Part shown: positions 25,402 to 33,979 of the stretch, piece after piece
Layout: each line of letters opens with the position of its first letter
How positions within the stretch are numbered: position 1 is the first letter of the stretch
Origin: Lepidostoma basale
Taxonomy: Eukaryota > Arthropoda > Insecta > Trichoptera > Lepidostomatidae
Direction of reading: 5' to 3'
NCBI GenBank assembly: GCA_022606425.2
Contig: JAHDVF020001024.1
Location: forward strand, 1,426,001 to 1,490,000
Length of the DNA stretch: 64,000 nucleotides
Made by a program: the position numbers and the translations under genes
Notes under the pieces: generated by a model
Told to the model about the DNA's origin: nothing
The model's database searches: none
What the model saw: only the letters and a program-made list of their open reading frames with translations

Positions 25402-26262
25402 TCAACCAATTCCATCCAAATAATTTACAGCATTCAGAGCGGCACTTTGTCCTTGTCCGGTTGCCTTCATCAGCTGGTAAGGCTTACCCGTACAGTCACC
25501 ACAGGCATAGAGCCCTTTAAGATTAGTCTCCATGTGGACATTTACCTTAATGTGACCATTGTCTTCCTCTATCCCAGGTACCAAATAGGCGTTGCTTGTA
25601 GCATCACGTAAGATAAAAACAGCATCGCAGGGGAGGGGTGCATCATTAAAAATAATTTGTTCCACTTTACCGCTGCCCTTTACAGCAACCACCTTTTTAA
25701 GCAGCACTTCTATGGTGGGCGATAACTTACCAAGCAGTTTTTTTAAGGGAACAAAATATATTTTCGATGCGAGCTCGGCTAGATAGTTTGCCTCATGAAT
25801 TGATTCCTCATTTTGCCCCAGAACAACAATAACTTTATTACGATAAAAATTCCCATCGCATGTTGCACAGTAGCTTACCCCACGACCTAAAAAATCACTT
25901 TCTCCCTCAATAGTGGAGGGTGAGGCGACTCCTGTCGCCACAATAACGGCCGTGGCTTGGTGTTGACTATTATTTTTATCGGTAACCACATAGTGATCAC
26001 CCAAGCTAAATACTTGGTTTGCCCGCAGTTGGCTCCATGTGATACCAAATTCTTTGGCGTGGTTTACCATACCCGTCATCAGTTGGGGTCCTGTAATATT
26101 CGGTATGGCTAGATAGTTATCGATTAGAGCAGAGACATTAACCTTTAAGCTACCCTTTTCGTCGCCCATCAACAATATTTTTTTGTTGCGTATTTTTAAA
26201 TTTATTGCAGCAGCCAAAGCGGCTGGGCCATCACCGATTACAATAACATCGTAGATATCCAA
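25402..26262 (-). CDS. thioredoxin-reductase-like flavoprotein lacking NADPH motifs
   Basis: 286 residues. Seen: an N-terminal FAD loop VIGDGPAALAA, redox-active YCATCDGNFY, and a C-terminal FAD segment YACGDCTGKPYQLMKATGQGQSAAL. The second nucleotide motif, normally GGGDSA, reads VLGQNEES, and the HRRxxFR motif is replaced by FVPLKKLL. These are the NADPH-binding changes reported for ferredoxin-dependent flavin thioredoxin reductases, so electrons may come from ferredoxin. That is inference; the flavoprotein fold is secure. Confidence 0.86.
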   Translation of the reverse strand: MDIYDVIVIGDGPAALAAAINLKIRNKKILLMGDEKGSLKVNVSALIDNYLAIPNITGPQLMTGMVNHAKEFGITWSQLRANQVFSLGDHYVVTDKNNSQHQATAVIVATGVASPSTIEGESDFLGRGVSYCATCDGNFYRNKVIVVLGQNEESIHEANYLAELASKIYFVPLKKLLGKLSPTIEVLLKKVVAVKGSGKVEQIIFNDAPLPCDAVFILRDATSNAYLVPGIEEDNGHIKVNVHMETNLKGLYACGDCTGKPYQLMKATGQGQSAALNAVNYLDGIG

Positions 26263-26329
26263 GGCTACTTTCCTTATTAAATCCTTCTAAACTGTGAGTA
26301 ACTATAGCCAATTATAACAATACTGTCAA

Positions 26330-27052
26330 CTAAAAGGGGTCATTAAAATTGGTTATTTGCCAATCAATCGCATTAACTCCTTGATGAGCCAAAAACTGAT
26401 TAGCACGTGTAAAGCAGTTACAGCCAATAAAACGCATACCAGCGAGAGGGGATGGATGAGCCGCCTTAATAAGGCAGTGGCCTCGGTGAGTAAGGTCGAC
26501 GCTAAAGGATTGGGCAAAATTACCCCATAAGAAAAAAAAGAGAGGCTGTTGCTGATTGAGGTAGCTTAGGAGATGCTTGGTAAAGGTTATCCATCCTAAG
26601 TTTTTGTGGCTAGCGGCTAGGCCCTCTCTTACGGTTAAAATGCTATTTACCATCAACAATCCCTGCCTTGCCCATGATGATAAATCGCCATGATTGGGCG
26701 GCAGGTAGCCAAATTCGTGATATAACTCTTTATAGATCGTTCTTAGGGAAGGGGGAATGGGCTGCTTGCGATCAACACTAAAGGCTAGTCCGTTAGCCCA
26801 GGATGGATGGTGATAGGGATCTTGCCCCAGTAAAAGTCCTTTCATCGACTCTAGGGGGGTTAAAATGAAGGCATCGAAGACTCTATGCTGGGCTGGTGCT
26901 AGATGATCTGTTTGATAAAGAGTGGTAAGATTTTGCAGCAGGCTCTTAAAATAGTCGTTCTTAAGCTCTTCTAAAAAAAAGTCATGCCAACTAGGGTGCA
27001 GAGGACTACTTAAAAATGGCTTTAGCCGCTGCATTTTAGATAGAACCACCAT
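26330..27052 (-). CDS. ung: uracil-DNA glycosylase
   Basis: 240 residues. Excises uracil from DNA. Seen: the catalytic water-activating GQDPYHHPSWANGLAFSV near residues 76-93, the uracil-pocket region, and the C-terminal AAHPSPLAG. The ATG at 27052 is inside the murI coding end; the ATG at 27034 (seven codons downstream) starts MQRLKPF and is an equally possible start. Overlap with murI implies cotranscription. Confidence 0.94.
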   Translation of the reverse strand: MVVLSKMQRLKPFLSSPLHPSWHDFFLEELKNDYFKSLLQNLTTLYQTDHLAPAQHRVFDAFILTPLESMKGLLLGQDPYHHPSWANGLAFSVDRKQPIPPSLRTIYKELYHEFGYLPPNHGDLSSWARQGLLMVNSILTVREGLAASHKNLGWITFTKHLLSYLNQQQPLFFFLWGNFAQSFSVDLTHRGHCLIKAAHPSPLAGMRFIGCNCFTRANQFLAHQGVNAIDWQITNFNDPF

Positions 27053-27821
27053 AGGCTAGGCCAAAGTATAAGGCAATGTCTCTGTAGTAGGACGAATTTT
27101 GAAGGGGAGATGTTTGATAGAGGATGGCCTCTAGGTTAGCCTGCCCGATACTCTTTTTTTTAGGTGAGAGGCGATGGAGAAGCTCTTGGGCCATGATATC
27201 ACTGTTATCAATTGCATGAATGGCTGGATAGTAGTGAGACATAATATCTTTAAGGTGGAGAAAATGGCTGCAACCTAAGAGCGCTGTATCGCACCCCTTG
27301 GCCTCTATTTTATCAAAAAAAGGTTTAATGGCTTCATATTTTTCGCTTTGCGAGGCCGTTGTTAGATGTTGCTCGATAAAGGTGACAAGCTCGGTTGCAG
27401 CAATAGCAGTAAAGGAGCCTGGGAGAGTATCGATGACTGATGCTTTGAAAAAATCAGATGATAAAGAGGCCTCAGTAGCTAAAATGGCAACCTTTTTATT
27501 TGAGCTTGCAGACAATGATAGGCTGAGTGATGGGCTGATGCTAATAACAGGCAGGTGAAGGTTATCGCTAAAGAATGTGCCTCCATGTAATGAGGCTGTA
27601 TTACAGGCGATGAGCAGTGCATCTGGTTCTAGATGCTTGATAGTGGTGAGGAGAGTGTTAAAAACAGCCATCAACTCCGGGTGGCTTTTTGTACCATAGG
27701 GGAAATGGGCAGTATCGGCAATGTAGATAACAGTAGCATCGATAGGATAGGCCTTAATGGCATTAAAATAGGATAATCCCCCTATCCCAGAATCAATAAC
27801 AACAATGGTTGGTTTTTTCAT
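27036..27821 (-). CDS. murI: glutamate racemase
   Basis: 261 residues. Makes D-glutamate for peptidoglycan. Seen: IDSGIGGL with Asp10, the first catalytic cysteine in CNTA (Cys73), and the second in LLGCSHF (Cys184; usual sequence LGCTHY). AGGAG precedes the ATG. The only peptidoglycan precursor gene here; it is divergent from the gene at 27934. Confidence 0.93.
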   Translation of the reverse strand: MKKPTIVVIDSGIGGLSYFNAIKAYPIDATVIYIADTAHFPYGTKSHPELMAVFNTLLTTIKHLEPDALLIACNTASLHGGTFFSDNLHLPVISISPSLSLSLSASSNKKVAILATEASLSSDFFKASVIDTLPGSFTAIAATELVTFIEQHLTTASQSEKYEAIKPFFDKIEAKGCDTALLGCSHFLHLKDIMSHYYPAIHAIDNSDIMAQELLHRLSPKKKSIGQANLEAILYQTSPLQNSSYYRDIALYFGLAYGGSI

Positions 27822-27896
27822 TATTAACTCCTTTCCTAGCGATGCAACTAAGTCTATACTATTTAATTTTAAATGGGTAGTATTTTTTATGAAATT

Positions 27897-27926
27897 TTAT
27901 CAAAAAGATGAGACAAATCATATAAT
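27897..27926 (+). promoter_or_regulatory. promoter giving a leaderless mRNA for the gene at 27934
   Basis: TTATCA at 27897-27902, 18-base spacer, perfect TATAAT at 27921-27926. The predicted start is 27933, one base before the ATG at 27934, and no Shine-Dalgarno is present. The -10 element lies in the loop and right half of the inverted repeat 27908-27947. Confidence 0.55.
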
Positions 27927-27947
27927 ATAGTATATGATTTGTCTCAT
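27908..27947. repeat. 17-base inverted repeat across promoter and start codon
   Basis: ATGAGACAAATCATATA, loop ATATAG, TATATGATTTGTCTCAT: perfect over 17 pairs. It covers the -10 element, the predicted transcription start and the ATGs at 27934 and 27946, so it could be an operator or a translation-blocking hairpin. Confidence 0.88.
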
Positions 27948-28728
27948 GAAGTTAAGTCTAATAATATTATTATTGACGCTATACAGTAGCCTTATTTATA
28001 GCCAAGACTATTTGAATGATCTATATCAAAATGATACTACTACTGTTGACCTGCTCCTTAATGAAAAAAGCTCTATTAACACTAGCCAACTGTTGGTACA
28101 CTACCTTCAAAATTGTGATAGGCTCTTAGTTACCTCCGTCGACTACCTATTGAGTCGAGGTGCTGAACTGGATGCTCTTATTAAAGATATAAAAAAGCCC
28201 CAAGTAGTTTTTCAATCAACAGACATTATGCCCCATCCGGCCCTTATTCGTCTATTAAAAGATGATCGGCGCGATATTATCGATCGGTTGGCAAGCCATG
28301 CTGAGTACAGAGGCTATAGCCGTAACTTCTATTTCGGATCCTACTCTAATAATGTCTTGGGATCTAACGGTATACTGGGGGCAGCATTAAGCAGTGACTA
28401 TCAGGCACCGGTTGATATGGTAAGCTATCTGTGGAGTAAAGCATCGAAGTACTATCGAACTAATGCTTTAGTTGCCTACCGCTATGCGACCGTTATTGCC
28501 CTTACCGATGATGTCAATGCTGTTAAGCGCTACATCAATACCGGATCTAATCCAGATATATTTTGGAAAGATCTTATCGATTATAATTCTATTAAATCAA
28601 TTAAATATCTTGCCTCTATTAAAGCTAATAGAATCTTTTTATTAGATGGTCGTCCAATCACAGCAGATATCTATGCCCAACAGCTAGGTCATCATCGTGT
28701 TGCAACTATTTTACGTGATAGCATTTAA
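27934..28728 (+). CDS. secreted helical-repeat protein, ankyrin-like
   Basis: 264 residues. Starts with a signal peptide (hydrophobic to about residue 22, cleavage near YSQ). Later units such as VDYLLSRGAELDALI and IRLLKDDRRDIIDRLASHAEYRG resemble degenerate ankyrin-type helix pairs. No enzymatic motif. ATG 27934 is favoured by the promoter geometry; ATG 27946 is possible. It converges on the HtrA-like gene with two bases between. Confidence 0.75.
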   Translation: MICLMKLSLIILLLTLYSSLIYSQDYLNDLYQNDTTTVDLLLNEKSSINTSQLLVHYLQNCDRLLVTSVDYLLSRGAELDALIKDIKKPQVVFQSTDIMPHPALIRLLKDDRRDIIDRLASHAEYRGYSRNFYFGSYSNNVLGSNGILGAALSSDYQAPVDMVSYLWSKASKYYRTNALVAYRYATVIALTDDVNAVKRYINTGSNPDIFWKDLIDYNSIKSIKYLASIKANRIFLLDGRPITADIYAQQLGHHRVATILRDSI

Positions 28729-28730
28729 GG

Positions 28731-30464
28731 CTATATCCACGAACCATTTTCAAAGGGCGCATAGAGAAGAAGGCCATAGCCCCCCTCTAAAGCACCTAGC
28801 TGCCGCGATGAGCTTTGTATTCTCACTGCTAAAAATTCATCACCTAGTGATGTTCTCTCTTTTTTTAAAAAATAAAAAGTATCGCCAGTATTAAAGCGAT
28901 GTTGACTACCACTACCACCAGGATAGACCTTAGTAATGCTATATTGACGGCTACTAATAGGGCTTACGGCGAGCCCAAAGAGAGGGGCATAAAACTTCTC
29001 TAGGATGTTTTGGCTCTGCAGATAGCGTCCTAAATGGGTGGGTCGCTCTTTTAGTACAACAATATCGCTCTTTATGCTGCCAAGATGGCTCCACTCCAGC
29101 TTGATTAAACTATTGGCCTGATACTTTAGCAACCTTTTTTGTAGCATGACGCGGTTGGCCACTCTATCGCTCCCTACACTTGTGATGCTATCGCCTAAGT
29201 TAAGAGCTAGCACACTAATTGCTTGGTTTGTAGGAATAAAGGTTATCTCAGCACTGCTACCCCAGTCATAGAGTGCAAGCGCCATAAAGGGAATTTTTAC
29301 TTTACCTTTAGTCGCTAGCTTGGGAAGCAAGGCTCGAACCATATCGGAGGGTAGAGCAAAGTTAAGGCCTTCAAATTGGGGGATGCCAGCGAAAACGACA
29401 CCAATAACCTCGCCTTGTTCATTGACTAAGGGCCCCCCTGAGTTTCCTGGATTTACCGCAGCATCAATTTGAATCACATCGCCAATAGGCATGAGTTGCC
29501 TACTAGCATTTGAAATGAGACCCTTGGTGAGGGTAAAGGAAAAGCCGCCTGGAGAGCCTAGAGCATAGACTGTTTGGCCTATAGGGGCTTGGTTGGCGAG
29601 GCTCAAGGAGAAGACATAGTCGGCACGGTGGTCGACCTTAATTAAGGCTAAATCGGCTACTGGGCTGTAGCCGACAACCACGGCAGGTAGCCGCTCGCCA
29701 ACACTATCCCACAGCTGCACCGACAGCTTGGCAGGACCCTTATATTGTTCATCAACCATGCTGGAGATGACATGATAGTTGGTTAGAATATAGCCTTGAC
29801 GATCAATAAAAAAGCCACTACCAAGCTCTACTTGTGGAATCGAGATAGGCCCTTGACGCTTGTAGCCCTTTTCTAAATAGACCATCACGGTGCCTTTCAT
29901 CCATTGGCTTTGATTCTGTTGTGGGATTAAAAGAGGATCAGCCTGGCTACTATCGATTGATCGACGCACCATCTCTTGCTTCAAGAGCATCAGAGGTGTC
30001 ATGCTTAGGTTATTCATGGCTAGGTTAAAGAAAAAAATAAGATCATCATCGGTTAATAATCTCATTTCAATTACGGTTTCAATCATGGCAAGGGCTGCCC
30101 CCGGACTTGCAACCTCAGCCATGTAGCGGCCATAGCGACGGTAGTGTGCTTGCAGTGCTTCATTACTTAAATGATCTAGGCTGTAGAGGCTTTCAGCTGC
30201 CGCAATTGATTTCATCCACTCTTCGGGGCTGCTCTTGCTTCCTATCCTCTGCATTACAGCCTGTAGAGCCGTCACTAGCTCCTCTTGCTTGACTTTTTGA
30301 CCTTTGACCATCGATTGCTCATAAAAACCGACAGGATTATTCTCAAGAGTGATGGTGGGGTCATTAACCGCCTCTCTCGTTTGCACTATCGAAGGGAGGT
30401 AGAGGGCACAACTTTGGAGACTAACGATAAGAAGTAAAATAGACATAGCTCGACGACTACTCAT
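28731..30464 (-). CDS. HtrA-like trypsin-family protease, predicted lipoprotein
   Basis: 577 residues. Lipobox LQSC places a lipidated Cys near residue 19. Residues 40-190 are a helical domain. The protease core has catalytic His231 (LTNYHVISS), Asp271 (PVADLALIK) and Ser342 (NPGNSGGPL), all intact. A PDZ-like region follows (about 430-540). Members degrade misfolded envelope proteins. Its ATG overlaps the end of the TPR gene, and ftsH is next upstream, so envelope quality control is a reasonable joint theme; inferred. Confidence 0.88.
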   Translation of the reverse strand: MSSRRAMSILLLIVSLQSCALYLPSIVQTREAVNDPTITLENNPVGFYEQSMVKGQKVKQEELVTALQAVMQRIGSKSSPEEWMKSIAAAESLYSLDHLSNEALQAHYRRYGRYMAEVASPGAALAMIETVIEMRLLTDDDLIFFFNLAMNNLSMTPLMLLKQEMVRRSIDSSQADPLLIPQQNQSQWMKGTVMVYLEKGYKRQGPISIPQVELGSGFFIDRQGYILTNYHVISSMVDEQYKGPAKLSVQLWDSVGERLPAVVVGYSPVADLALIKVDHRADYVFSLSLANQAPIGQTVYALGSPGGFSFTLTKGLISNASRQLMPIGDVIQIDAAVNPGNSGGPLVNEQGEVIGVVFAGIPQFEGLNFALPSDMVRALLPKLATKGKVKIPFMALALYDWGSSAEITFIPTNQAISVLALNLGDSITSVGSDRVANRVMLQKRLLKYQANSLIKLEWSHLGSIKSDIVVLKERPTHLGRYLQSQNILEKFYAPLFGLAVSPISSRQYSITKVYPGGSGSQHRFNTGDTFYFLKKERTSLGDEFLAVRIQSSSRQLGALEGGYGLLLYAPFENGSWI

Positions 30465-32172
30465 TAAACCAGCCCCCCTCTGTAGAAAAATCCCAAGGTA
30501 AAAAATCTTCGGCCTTTAATAATGTCAGGCTATGTGGCTCGATGGTCACCTCCGTGCTATGGGGGGGGGTGAAACTATAGCCATCAATAAAACTATCACG
30601 ATTAAAATCCCATAGCTTAATGGGTGACTCTTGCCAATCTTCGTAGTAACTAATATGACCATCCCCATCGGGTGCATAGGCGAGACCTTGCCAGACTCCA
30701 TCTTGATAATATTCATAGAGATCAAATTTACCACGACGACCAACATCACGTCTGCCATAGACTACTTTCCAATCTTTAATAGCCATCATATGGTCAAAGT
30801 AGCCATCACCCGTTGAGTCCTCCATAATGCTGCTTACTTGACCTAGCTTAATCGTCATGGTACGAAATAGTCTCTCTGCATTGTACTCATCAAGTTGGTA
30901 GCTTGCTAGCAGTAGGCTATTTTCTTGCGGCAGGGTGCTCTTTGAATTTAATGATGGAATGGGCGTCCAGCCATTGATGATACGACGGCTTTGAGCTGTA
31001 TCAATAGCGATTTTTTGGGGTAAAAGATGATATCGTAGCGTTCTACCCTCGGGGTATACGGTCGTTGAAATCGTTGCTTGCTTCACCGTAGGATAGCTAC
31101 TAAACTCCCATACCACGCGTTGATCACCCCTACGCTCCTCAACCGATAGAATCAAACCCTTGACCATGTTGATTTTATAATAATAGTTGCTATCATACAT
31201 TCTACTGTACAGCCAGTAACTTTTGTCGTTAGACAATTGAGCTATTTCATCAGGAAAACCATCTAAATCAGTGTCAATGCCAAGTTTTAATGTTGCACCC
31301 TCTGCAATCAACCTACTATAGTCATCAATAGAGTCTTCATCAAACTCTTGAAAGAGGCTAGGCAACAATAGCCTATCAATGGTGGGGAGAAGAAGGTCAT
31401 TTTTAGCAGCATAAATATGGTAGTTCTCATCGTCCTGTAGCCATTGATAGCCGATATTAAGCAGATCTCGGCGTTGATCAATATCCTCTATGCTTTTGAT
31501 CGAGGCTAAAAAAATCGAGCGTTCAATACTATTAAGCAGTTGGCTCTCTTTCTCTCGTGATAAAACTCGAAAAATATCAAGATAACGACTACTCATCTCA
31601 GGGAGATTCAAAAGAGCAAAATAGAGTCGACAATCATTGGGGTATTTAAGAAATAAATCATCGGCTTGCTTCATAAGATCTTCTTGCCTATCGAGGCGTC
31701 GTAAGGCTAAAAGATAGTAAAAGGCTACTTGAGGATAGTCATGATCAGGGCGCTCCTCATAGAGTTTTACAATGGCACTATAGTTTTTAAGGCGGTAGTA
31801 GAGCGGGATAATCTCTGATACCAAGTCGCTCTTACTAAAGAGCCTCTCCGTTTCATAGTTTTTTAGTGCTAGCTCTAGCTCAGCGGTTGCTCTTCGATAT
31901 TTATTCTCTTGTATATTAAGTAAGGCATTTAAGGCATGATAGTCACTGTTGTCCACGACAAAGGCTCTACTTTCCCAAAGGATAGAGGCAGCTTCGTCGT
32001 ATTGATGCAAATTATAGGCACTTTTAGCATGATAGAGATAGCTGCTTGCTAAATTTTTATCTATATTCAGCCTGTTATCCGCCGAAAGTTGGAGGGCTGG
32101 TAGCAGAAAGCAGCTAGCAACAATAAGGTTAGTTACTAGACAACTGAAGCAGTACTCTGATCTGCGCATCAC
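30457..32172 (-). CDS. secreted TPR-like protein of unknown function
   Basis: 571 residues with a long hydrophobic signal (residues 10-30). Residues 35-250 read as tetratricopeptide-type helix pairs (SAYNLHQYDEAASILWESRAF and similar), the later half as beta-rich segments with DxDGD-like loops (for example TDLDGFPDEI, DSTGDGYFD, PDGDGHISY). It overlaps ftsH by 44 bases at its start and the protease gene by 8. A nine-G tract (30561-30569) lies near the C-terminus. Function unknown. Confidence 0.8.
   Translation of the reverse strand: MMRRSEYCFSCLVTNLIVASCFLLPALQLSADNRLNIDKNLASSYLYHAKSAYNLHQYDEAASILWESRAFVVDNSDYHALNALLNIQENKYRRATAELELALKNYETERLFSKSDLVSEIIPLYYRLKNYSAIVKLYEERPDHDYPQVAFYYLLALRRLDRQEDLMKQADDLFLKYPNDCRLYFALLNLPEMSSRYLDIFRVLSREKESQLLNSIERSIFLASIKSIEDIDQRRDLLNIGYQWLQDDENYHIYAAKNDLLLPTIDRLLLPSLFQEFDEDSIDDYSRLIAEGATLKLGIDTDLDGFPDEIAQLSNDKSYWLYSRMYDSNYYYKINMVKGLILSVEERRGDQRVVWEFSSYPTVKQATISTTVYPEGRTLRYHLLPQKIAIDTAQSRRIINGWTPIPSLNSKSTLPQENSLLLASYQLDEYNAERLFRTMTIKLGQVSSIMEDSTGDGYFDHMMAIKDWKVVYGRRDVGRRGKFDLYEYYQDGVWQGLAYAPDGDGHISYYEDWQESPIKLWDFNRDSFIDGYSFTPPHSTEVTIEPHSLTLLKAEDFLPWDFSTEGGWFNE
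30561..30569 (-). repeat. nine-base G/C tract near the 3' end of the TPR gene
   Basis: Nine Gs on the plus strand (Cs in the coding sense), encoding Thr-Pro-Pro. A length change would alter only about the last 35 residues. Confidence 0.85.
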
Positions 32173-33928
32173 TTAGGGTCTCCTTTTCAAACAACTCCTG
32201 GCTCAATATCTCAAGGTCAGTACGATGGTCAGTCAAAATTTGTTGTGCCTTATTATAAGTAGTTGTTAAAATATAGTTAATATCATTATCCATTTCAATC
32301 GCAATCGACTCAGAATAGGGGCTTTGAGCTTCACCCCATAGCCCCATACTCTTCTGGCTTGACCAAGCGGTAATGCCCGTGTTACGCCCCATCCCCCATT
32401 CTCCTACCATCCGTCTGGCTAGCCCCGTCGCCTGCTGTAGGTCGTTTGATGTGCCGGTCGTGGTATAGCCGTAGATCATTTGCTCCGCAATATAGCCACC
32501 CAAGAGGATCGCAATACGGCTAAGAAGCATCTTACTGGTCATGCTTAAAATATCTTCCCCAGGTAGGCTAACCGTCAGCCCCAAGGCAGCTCCTCGGGGA
32601 ATAATGGTAACCTTATGCAGCTTGTTGCTATCCTCTAAGTAGTAATGGAGGAGGGCATGGCCTGCCTCATGATATGATGTCGCCATCTTTTCCTTGTCGC
32701 TAATAATGCGGCTTTTACGGGCGACACCCAAAAGTGCCTTATCAATCGCCTCTTCAAGGTCATGCTGCTGCACCTCACTACGCTCATCACGGGCAGCCAA
32801 AAGTGCCGACTCATTGATAATATTGGCCAAATCGGCTCCGCTTGAACCACTAGTCGACCGAGCGACTGTGTTAAAGTTAACGGCCTCATTATATTTTATT
32901 TTTTTAGCATGAAGCATTAAAATTTCTTCTCTTTCGCAGCGATCTGGCAGATCAATGGTTACCTGGCGATCAAAGCGACCAGGACGCAGTAAAGCAGCAT
33001 CTAAAACATCGGCACGGTTAGTGGCCGCAATCACAATAACACCTTGCTCGCCAGAGAAACCATCCATCTCAACAAGTAGCTGATTAAGCGTTTGCTCTCT
33101 CTCATCATGACCACCACCACCACTACGTCCATTGCCGCGAGAGCCACCAATCGCATCTATTTCATCAATAAAGATAATTGATGGGGCACTTTTGCGGGCT
33201 TGATTAAAAAGGTCACGTACACGGGCAGCTCCCAAGCCAACATAAAGCTCAATAAATTCAGATGCTGCAATAAGATAAAACGGAACACCTGCCTCGCCGG
33301 CAACAGCACGGGCTAAAAGAGTTTTACCAGTACCGGGAGGGCCTACCAGTAAAACACCCCGTGGAATACGAGCCCCGATCGCACTGAAGCGACTGGGATC
33401 CTTTAAAAAAGAGACTACCTCTTGTAGTTCATACTTTGCCTCTTTTTGTCCCGCTACATCATCAAATGTTGTTTTCGAACTACTTTCTAGTGCTTTGCGT
33501 GCACTTTTTTTACCAAATCCACCCATCCCTCCACGATTACGCATCATGAAAAAGATGAAGAGAATAAATAAAATAGTAGGTAGCATCTGCAGTAGAGCAC
33601 GACTACCATTACCCTTGTTGCCTCTTTTGAAGCTAATTTCTTGCTCAACCAGCCGATCGATCAAGGTTTGATCAAAATAGGGGATAAAAGTTTTAAATTT
33701 TTTCGCCCTAGGGTCATTAAGTAGTTTACCGGTGATCTGTCCGCTGTTACTAATTTCAACATCGCTGATTGCCTTGTCATTAACTGTTTCAATAAATTCA
33801 GAGTAGCTAATTTCAAGCTCACTATCACTACTAAAAAGCGTAGGAAGCGCACTAATGGCTAGAATGAGTGCCATAACAATGAGAATAGCTAAAATATTTT
33901 GATTAGGTCGATTATTTTTCTTTTTCAT
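32129..33928 (-). CDS. ftsH: ATP-dependent zinc metalloprotease FtsH
   Basis: 599 residues. Membrane protease that degrades misassembled membrane proteins and some regulators. Seen: two N-terminal membrane segments with a periplasmic domain, AAA Walker [20 protein letters not shown], Walker B IIFIDEID, the SRH (LRPGRFDRQ), zinc site HEAGH near residue 420, and the C-terminal Asp region. The pore loop region reads [17 protein letters not shown] where FVEMFVGVGAS is usual. It is translated 51 bases after the RelA/SpoT homologue. Confidence 0.96.
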   Translation of the reverse strand: MKKKNNRPNQNILAILIVMALILAISALPTLFSSDSELEISYSEFIETVNDKAISDVEISNSGQITGKLLNDPRAKKFKTFIPYFDQTLIDRLVEQEISFKRGNKGNGSRALLQMLPTILFILFIFFMMRNRGGMGGFGKKSARKALESSSKTTFDDVAGQKEAKYELQEVVSFLKDPSRFSAIGARIPRGVLLVGPPGTGKTLLARAVAGEAGVPFYLIAASEFIELYVGLGAARVRDLFNQARKSAPSIIFIDEIDAIGGSRGNGRSGGGGHDEREQTLNQLLVEMDGFSGEQGVIVIAATNRADVLDAALLRPGRFDRQVTIDLPDRCEREEILMLHAKKIKYNEAVNFNTVARSTSGSSGADLANIINESALLAARDERSEVQQHDLEEAIDKALLGVARKSRIISDKEKMATSYHEAGHALLHYYLEDSNKLHKVTIIPRGAALGLTVSLPGEDILSMTSKMLLSRIAILLGGYIAEQMIYGYTTTGTSNDLQQATGLARRMVGEWGMGRNTGITAWSSQKSMGLWGEAQSPYSESIAIEMDNDINYILTTTYNKAQQILTDHRTDLEILSQELFEKETLSDAQIRVLLQLSSN

Positions 33929-33979
33929 CGTTATACCTATCGGCGTTATCTGGTTAAAAAATGATGACTCATAGACTAT

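Noticed and set aside
27908..27947. Inverted repeat as a terminator for murI
   Set aside because: It lies upstream of the divergent murI start, not at its end, and has no T run.
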